Positions 31,761-36,101 of a stretch of 36,101 bases of DNA are shown piece by piece. The stretch covers positions 1 through 36,101 of the forward strand of contig JAIRUC010000133.1 in the NCBI GenBank assembly GCA_031254615.1, in the 5' to 3' direction. The first letter of the stretch is position 1; each line of letters starts with the position of its first letter. This DNA comes from Treponema sp. Lineage in GTDB: Bacteria > Spirochaetota > Spirochaetia > Treponematales > Breznakiellaceae. The notes under the pieces were generated by a model, which ran no database searches, had not been told where the DNA came from, and saw nothing but the letters and a program-made list of their open reading frames with translations. The translations under genes were made by a program, and so were the position numbers.

Positions 31761-31847
31761 TAAATGTATGCCCTGAAGATTGAGGGCAAAAATGCGCAGC
31801 CTGCCTGACTGCACGCATGGAGTGACTTTAAGTATACCTTTTGATAT

Positions 31848-31919
31848 TAGCCCCTAGGAGAATCGAACTCCTCTTTTAAGATTGAGAATCTCATGTCCTA
31901 ACCGATAGACGAAGGGGCC
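31848..31919 (-). tRNA. tRNA-Glu (CTC)
   Basis: Acceptor GGCCCCT/AGGGGCT (one G-T pair at the end), D stem GTCT/GGAC, anticodon stem TGAGA/TCTTA with loop TTCTCAA, T arm AGGAG-TTCGATT-CTCCT, discriminator A. CCA is not encoded. Confidence 0.95.
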
Positions 31920-31927
31920 TCATGTTC

Positions 31928-31956
31928 AATATAACAAGGCTTGTAATGTTAGTCAA
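31928..31956 (-). promoter_or_regulatory. Promoter of tRNA-Glu
   Basis: On the minus strand, TTGACT (31951-31956), 17 bases, TATATT (31928-31933); the mature tRNA begins nine bases later. It lies between apt and the tRNA, so the tRNA has its own promoter. Confidence 0.7.
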
Positions 31957-31967
31957 CGGCAGTTTAG

Positions 31968-32498
31968 TTATTCAGACTGATAATCAAGCAAAGTAGTAAC
32001 AGGAGTAGGGTCGAGTACTTTTTTGTAATTAAGAAACGGAAGGCCCACAACGCCGAAAATTTCCGGAACTTCCGCTCCGCCTTCGACAAGAAGGGATCTT
32101 GCGGCGTTCAATGTGCCGCCGGTCGCGATGAGGTCATCGGTTAGCAGAACACGTTTGCCTCTTGGAACATCCGCAGAGTGGACTTCAATTTCCGCCTGGG
32201 CATATTCAAGATCGTATTTTTTAGAAAGAGTAACGCCGGGGAGTTTTCCTTTTTTACGGATGGGAATCAGCGGAATGCCCAAACGGATCGCAAAAGGAGC
32301 GGCAAATAAAAAACCGCGCGCCTCAATTGCGGCGACGGCGTTTATATCCCTGTCTTTGTAGATTTCCGCCATGCGGTCGACGCAGTAAAGGAAAGCTTCG
32401 GGAGAGGCAAGAATACTGGTAATGTCATAAAAAAGAATGCCTTTCTTTGGGAAGTCGGGTACTTTTCTTATATAATTATCCAGATTAAAAGAAGACAT
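31968..32498 (-). CDS. apt: Adenine phosphoribosyltransferase
   Basis: Apt recycles adenine to AMP using PRPP. The 176 residues match the family: VPDFPKKGILFYDITSILA near the start, the AIEARGFLFAAPFA block (about 58-71), the FRKKGKLPG-like PIRKKGKLPG loop, and the PRPP-binding VLLTDDLIATGGTLNAA (about 120-136). The gene begins one base after the small upstream ORF and has no strong ribosome-binding site of its own, so it is probably translationally coupled. Confidence 0.95.
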   Translation of the reverse strand: MSSFNLDNYIRKVPDFPKKGILFYDITSILASPEAFLYCVDRMAEIYKDRDINAVAAIEARGFLFAAPFAIRLGIPLIPIRKKGKLPGVTLSKKYDLEYAQAEIEVHSADVPRGKRVLLTDDLIATGGTLNAARSLLVEGGAEVPEIFGVVGLPFLNYKKVLDPTPVTTLLDYQSE

Positions 32499-32499
32499 A

Positions 32500-32886
32500 T
32501 TAACCGGTTATTCCTTTGATCCACTTTTCTATAGCGCTCTTGTCAGCTCCGTCAGTCAAAAGGGGGACGCCTAATTCAGCTTCGCAGTCTTGTAATATGC
32601 CGGCTAGGTATTCAAGCGATTCTTTGTTGGCGGAAAAAATGCCGCATTTTCTTGAAACAAAATTGATATGAGAGAGCATTTCTTCAAGATAGGAAAAAGA
32701 CGCAGGATTGGGTTTGTTACAGCCAAGAAAAAATAATTCTGCGGGAAGAATGTCTGTTCCGGCAAATTTTTCGGCGTGGCAAATTTTTACCTCGCAGACC
32801 TGCAAACAGCTTTTTATTGACTGCGCGATTGGCTCAAGAGCTTCACTGGCGTCTGTAACGATCAGTACCTTTGTTTCAGCATTCAC
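32500..32886 (-). CDS. Small hypothetical protein upstream of apt, flavodoxin-like fold possible
   Basis: I do not recognise this 128-residue protein by motif. It starts with a beta-strand/loop (KVLIVTDASEALEPIAQSIK), then alternating strands and helices (ILPAELFFLGCNKPNPASFS, KCGIFSANKESLEYLAGILQ), a pattern like flavodoxin-type alpha/beta folds, but no clear FMN loop is seen. The start is a GTG at 32886. An ATG four bases downstream is out of frame. A perfect promoter puts initiation at or next to the GTG, with no useful ribosome-binding site. It is co-transcribed with apt. Confidence 0.7.
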   Translation of the reverse strand: MNAETKVLIVTDASEALEPIAQSIKSCLQVCEVKICHAEKFAGTDILPAELFFLGCNKPNPASFSYLEEMLSHINFVSRKCGIFSANKESLEYLAGILQDCEAELGVPLLTDGADKSAIEKWIKGITG

Positions 32887-32892
32887 TTTTCT

Positions 32893-32921
32893 ATTGTATT
32901 CCTTATTAAAAAACTTGTCAA
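32893..32921 (-). promoter_or_regulatory. Promoter of the small-ORF / apt operon
   Basis: Perfect TTGACA (32916-32921) and TACAAT (32893-32898) with 17 bases between, and six bases from the -10 box to the GTG start. The -35 box contains the TGA stop of the upstream gene (plus-strand 32918-32920). Confidence 0.7.
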
Positions 32922-33883
32922 TTCGCTTCCGTGCCTAATCCCCGCACGATATAATTTACGATTTTCCAGATATTGTCCTTGCGTTCAAGATAATATGTAT
33001 AGCGCCTTAATTCGGTGAAATTTGTATACCGGAATCTTGCTAAAACGACAACTTCTCCCTCGTTATTCTTGTATTCGGTATTTTCAATTAAAAAACTTGT
33101 AGGAACAACGTTGATGTCGCCGTCAACAACCGAATTTTGAAGGTTTTTGCGGTATTCCTTTACCATGTTTCTGCGGCCCTCTTCGTTCTCGCTAATCCAT
33201 TTTTGTTTTTGGCTTGCTTCACGCGAAAGCATTTTTTCAATATCAAGGTAGAGGAAGAACCTTTCCCATTGAGACTGCTGGCGGGCGGTAATCATGTACG
33301 CTACAACTTCATCCGGCGGAATGGGCTGGCAGACCAAAACCGCTCCCGTGGCTACGTCCATTTCGAGCGGAATGCCGTCCGGTCCCGGAATGGCGGCAGG
33401 GCGCAGGTTTAGCGCCAGATAATTCGATTCAAAGACAAAATCTGAAGCCCTGAAAAGCTCCGGAAAAACAAGAGCCTTTACCCTGTATGAACCGGGCTGA
33501 ATTATCTTTACATAATCGCGCAGATTTTCCACGAAGGAAAAAGATTCCCCGCTTTCAATCGAAATCTCGCGGAAATATACCTGCTGGGACTGCGTCCGTT
33601 TTCTGATAAGATTCTCCGCTTGTGAAAGGCGGCGGTTCGTCATAGTCCTTATATCGAAATCGATGGAAAACACCCGTTCGTCCGCAAGTTTAAATCGGTA
33701 TGTGGAAGGGGTTTTGTTGTTGATGGTGATCTGTACAAAAATGGGGTCGGATTCGACATAGTAAATTTTGCGGTCAAGAAAACGAATATTGAATTCAACG
33801 CCCGGCTCGGCTTCAACTGCAAAAAGGGGAGAAAGGCTTATAAACACGAAAAGAACCGGGATTAATTTACATATTTTTTTCAT
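32918..33883 (-). CDS. Exported hypothetical protein
   Basis: I do not recognise the function. The 321-residue protein has a standard signal peptide (MKKICKLIPVLFVFISLSPL, then FAVEA as the likely cleavage region near residue 22-24). The mature part starts with beta-sandwich-like sequence (VEFNIRFLDRKIYYVESDPI, VQITINNKTPSTYRFKL), resembling immunoglobulin-type folds, and ends with a NTF2-like/DUF-like strand set (VVVLARFRYTNFTELRRYTY, NIWKIVNYIVRG). No lipobox is seen, so it is probably periplasmic. GAGGAAG precedes the ATG. It is divergent from mfd. Confidence 0.78.
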   Translation of the reverse strand: MKKICKLIPVLFVFISLSPLFAVEAEPGVEFNIRFLDRKIYYVESDPIFVQITINNKTPSTYRFKLADERVFSIDFDIRTMTNRRLSQAENLIRKRTQSQQVYFREISIESGESFSFVENLRDYVKIIQPGSYRVKALVFPELFRASDFVFESNYLALNLRPAAIPGPDGIPLEMDVATGAVLVCQPIPPDEVVAYMITARQQSQWERFFLYLDIEKMLSREASQKQKWISENEEGRRNMVKEYRKNLQNSVVDGDINVVPTSFLIENTEYKNNEGEVVVLARFRYTNFTELRRYTYYLERKDNIWKIVNYIVRGLGTEAN

Positions 33884-33936
33884 TTTACTTCCTCATAAAA
33901 GTCGAAAAGTCAGTGTTCAAAACAAACACAGTTCTA

Positions 33937-33945
33937 TATTATAGT
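33937..33945 (+). promoter_or_regulatory. Candidate -10 region of mfd
   Basis: Overlapping TATTAT (33937-33942) and TATAGT (33940-33945) lie 15-18 bases before the mfd ATG. No Shine-Dalgarno sequence follows, so the leader would be short and unassisted. The -35 region is weak. Confidence 0.3.
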
Positions 33946-33960
33946 AATCGGCATATTTAT

Positions 33961-36101
33961 ATGAATACCTTATCTTTTAATGAGCTTATAGAAAAGACTA
34001 CCGCCTCAAAAGCCGTCTGTGCCTGTATTTCGGCTGTAAAAGAGGAGAGGTTTCCCATAGAAGTAGAGGGCAGCGAAGGCTCTTTTAACGCGATTTTGAC
34101 TTCTCTGCTTTATTCCGCTTTGAAGGAGCGTTCAGCGGCGCCTGTTTTTTTGATTGTTCCGACAGAAGCGGACGCGCGGGATATCGCCCTTGATTTGGCG
34201 GGGACCGGCCTTCCTTTCATAATTTTTCCAAGTTGGGGGGCTGTGCCTTACAGGGAGTTAAGCCAGCTTTCGGCAGTGTTTGGCGAGCGCGCCAAGGTAT
34301 TAAGCGAGCTTGCGCAGGGAAAACCGGGTATCGTGATTATTCCGCAGAGGGCGCTGCTTACCTTTATGCCTGTGCCTGAATATATAAAAAGTCTTTTGAT
34401 ACAGATTTCTGTTGGCGGGAAAATTGACACTGCCGCTCTTGCTAAAACGCTCGTCTTTTATGGTTATATCCGTGTTCCGCGCGTGCAGTCTTACGGCGAG
34501 TTCGCTCTGCGCGGCGAAGTGCTGGATATTTTTATGGGCGGGGACGATGACGCATACCGTATTCTTTTCGACTTTGACAAGGTTGAATCCATAAAGCAGT
34601 TTGATCCTGTAAATCAAACCACGGAACAAAAAGCCGGAAGCGGCAAATTGCAGGAAATGAAAATCCGCCCGATGCGCGAGGTCGTGTGGACAGATGAACG
34701 TATTGAAGCGCTGGAAAAAAAACTTACCTCTTTTAAGGAATTTTCAAACGGCGGCAAAGAAATTATCGAAGAGCTGATCTCGCACAGATGCGTAAGGGGC
34801 GAGGAGATGTTTTTTCCGTTCGCGTTTGAAAAGAGCGCGAGCCTTATGGATTACCTTGGCGAAAAAGGTACGCTGATTTTATTTGACAGGGAACGGCTGG
34901 ATAACGTAAAGGAAACGGTTTTCCGCGAGTATCAGGGGCTGTATTCGCAGTCGGTAAGAGAAAAAAAGTGTGAGTATCCGCTTCCCGAGCGCCTTCTTCT
35001 TGATTTTGAAGAATTAATTAAAAATCGCGAAAGGATTATTTCTTTTATGACAATAAAAAGCGCGCCTAAACCCGGCGTCTGCCACTTTGAAATCCCGTGC
35101 GAACCTGCGCGCAGTTTCTTCGGCAATATCGATTACATGAAGGATGAGTTCGCGGCTTTGCTTTCCGGCGGCTGGCAAATAACAGTCGCCGCCGAATCGG
35201 AAGTGCAGGCGCAGCGTATAAAAATGATCTTTGCGCCTCATGCGGATTCTGAAGTGGTTAATTCTTCCTTTTCGAATTATGCGTTTTCAATCATGGCAAA
35301 TCCTCTTACCGCGGGGTTTTCTCTGCCGGATATCAAGCTTATGCTGGTGCAGGAAAATGAGATTTTTGGCAGAAGAAAGCGGCCTGTTCGATCATTGAGT
35401 ACCGTGCGTTCAAAGCCAATCGACACATTTATAGAGTTGAACCCAGGCGATTATATTGTCCATGTTAATTACGGTATCGGGCTTTTCAAGGGGATAGAGA
35501 GAATTACCGCCCTTGGACACGAACGTGATTACATCCAGCTTGAATATGCTGATAACGAGACTGTGTTTGTTCCTGTTGAACAGGTCAATCTTGTCCAGCG
35601 TTATATCGGCAGCGAAGGCAATCCGCCGCGCCTTGACGTTATGGGCTCAAAGAGTTGGGAGAACCGCAAGGGCAGGGTAAAAAAATCCGTAGAAGACATT
35701 GCCGAAAAACTAATAGAGCTGTATTCAAAACGCAGGCAGGCGCGCGGCTTTGCCTTTCCGCCTGACACCGAATGGCAGACAATGTTCGAGGCGGCTTTCC
35801 CGTTTGAAGAAACGGAAGATCAACTGCGCTGTATCAGCGAAATAAAACAGGACATGGAAAGCCCGCAGCCGATGGACAGGCTTGTCTGCGGGGACGTGGG
35901 ATACGGCAAAACAGAGGTAGCCGTGCGCGCCTGCTTTAAGGCGGTTATGGGCGGCAAACAGGCCGCTTTCCTTGCTCCGACCACAATTCTTGTAGAGCAG
36001 CATTATGAAAATTTTCTGGAAAGATTTTCCAATTTTCCGGTAAATGTCGCCATGCTTTCCCGCTTTGTAGACAGGAAAAAAACGCGCATTGTTCTGGAAC
36101 A
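33961..36101 (+). CDS. mfd: Transcription-repair coupling factor, 3'-truncated by window edge
   Basis: Mfd removes stalled RNA polymerase from damaged DNA and recruits UvrA. The first 713 codons are present. The N-terminal UvrB-like domains contain IIFPSWGAVPYRELSQLS and YIRVPRVQSYGEFALRGEVL (about 175-195). The RNA-polymerase-interacting domain follows with LNPGDYIVHVNYGIGLFKGI (about 495-515) and YADNETVFVPVEQ. The helicase part starts with AFPFEETEDQ and Walker A CGDVGYGKTEVAVRA (about 642-656), then FLAPTTILVEQHY. The gene runs off at base 36101 before the remaining helicase motifs. No ribosome-binding site is visible before the ATG. Confidence 0.95.
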   Translation, partial: MNTLSFNELIEKTTASKAVCACISAVKEERFPIEVEGSEGSFNAILTSLLYSALKERSAAPVFLIVPTEADARDIALDLAGTGLPFIIFPSWGAVPYRELSQLSAVFGERAKVLSELAQGKPGIVIIPQRALLTFMPVPEYIKSLLIQISVGGKIDTAALAKTLVFYGYIRVPRVQSYGEFALRGEVLDIFMGGDDDAYRILFDFDKVESIKQFDPVNQTTEQKAGSGKLQEMKIRPMREVVWTDERIEALEKKLTSFKEFSNGGKEIIEELISHRCVRGEEMFFPFAFEKSASLMDYLGEKGTLILFDRERLDNVKETVFREYQGLYSQSVREKKCEYPLPERLLLDFEELIKNRERIISFMTIKSAPKPGVCHFEIPCEPARSFFGNIDYMKDEFAALLSGGWQITVAAESEVQAQRIKMIFAPHADSEVVNSSFSNYAFSIMANPLTAGFSLPDIKLMLVQENEIFGRRKRPVRSLSTVRSKPIDTFIELNPGDYIVHVNYGIGLFKGIERITALGHERDYIQLEYADNETVFVPVEQVNLVQRYIGSEGNPPRLDVMGSKSWENRKGRVKKSVEDIAEKLIELYSKRRQARGFAFPPDTEWQTMFEAAFPFEETEDQLRCISEIKQDMESPQPMDRLVCGDVGYGKTEVAVRACFKAVMGGKQAAFLAPTTILVEQHYENFLERFSNFPVNVAMLSRFVDRKKTRIVLE

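Noticed and set aside
31769-31788. TGCCCT/AGGGCA hairpin after the double-NDK gene as a terminator
   Set aside because: The stem is only six base pairs and is followed by an A-run, not a T-run, on the plus strand; on the minus strand the T-tract is poor.

Overview
The window looks like chromosome of a free-swimming, plant-polysaccharide-degrading spirochaete, most likely a Treponema-type gut bacterium. This is inference: it rests on the periplasmic-flagella gene set (flgN-flgK-flgL-fliW-csrA), many lipoproteins with a Cys at residue 17, an Mla-type lipid transporter with an appended TPR lipoprotein, and cellulase and hemicellulase genes. Coding density is high. Genes overlap by ATGA or TAATG junctions within operons, and four tRNA genes sit between operons.

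Layout. (1) 1-634: AT-rich edge with a 5'-truncated PIN-domain ribonuclease gene and a small overlapping ORF, possibly a toxin-antitoxin pair. (2) 675-7817, minus strand: one tight operon read as GH43 xylosidase, SGNH (sialate-type) acetylesterase, NadE, a lipoprotein, ExbB, ExbD, ExbD, TonB. It joins hemicellulose side-chain removal to an outer-membrane energy-transducing complex. (3) 7871-10596, plus: two tandemly duplicated GH5 glucanases, one without signal peptide and one a lipoprotein with a C-terminal binding module. (4) 10582-11726, minus: a CAT-anticodon tRNA whose last base abuts the ATG of a calcineurin-type phosphoesterase. (5) 11812-16419, plus: mlaE-mlaF-mlaD, a TPR lipoprotein and argD, followed by tRNA-His and tRNA-Arg and a short decayed stretch. 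(6) 16888-20458, plus: an FMN-dependent alpha-hydroxyacid oxidase relative, then a STAS protein and a membrane phosphatase carrying both RsbU-like and RsbW-like domains, which together form a partner-switching module. (7) 20689-25108, plus: the flgN-flgK-flgL-fliW-csrA operon, with a sigma-28-like promoter and related TTAACTATT-type repeats on both sides. (8) 25220-30539, minus: pyrB-pyrI-pyrF-pyrK-pyrD-pyrE plus an RluA-type pseudouridine synthase, nearly complete UMP synthesis without carAB or pyrC. (9) 30591-31760, plus: a protein made of two fused nucleoside-diphosphate-kinase-like domains. (10) 31848-33883, minus: tRNA-Glu, apt, a small unknown protein and an exported unknown protein. (11) 33961 to the end, plus: mfd, cut by the window edge.

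The most notable regulatory pattern is that several genes have a good -35/-10 promoter placed so close to the start codon that the transcript should be leaderless or almost so (clearest at 32886 and 30591, weaker at 11812 and 7817). A related case is the phosphoesterase ORF that would become leaderless when its upstream tRNA is matured. A second pattern is a triplicated 17-bp Shine-Dalgarno/GGA repeat in front of flgL, in the very operon that encodes the GGA-binding regulator CsrA and its antagonist FliW. The strongest protein-level novelty candidate is the double-NDK fusion, whose first domain has lost the catalytic His.
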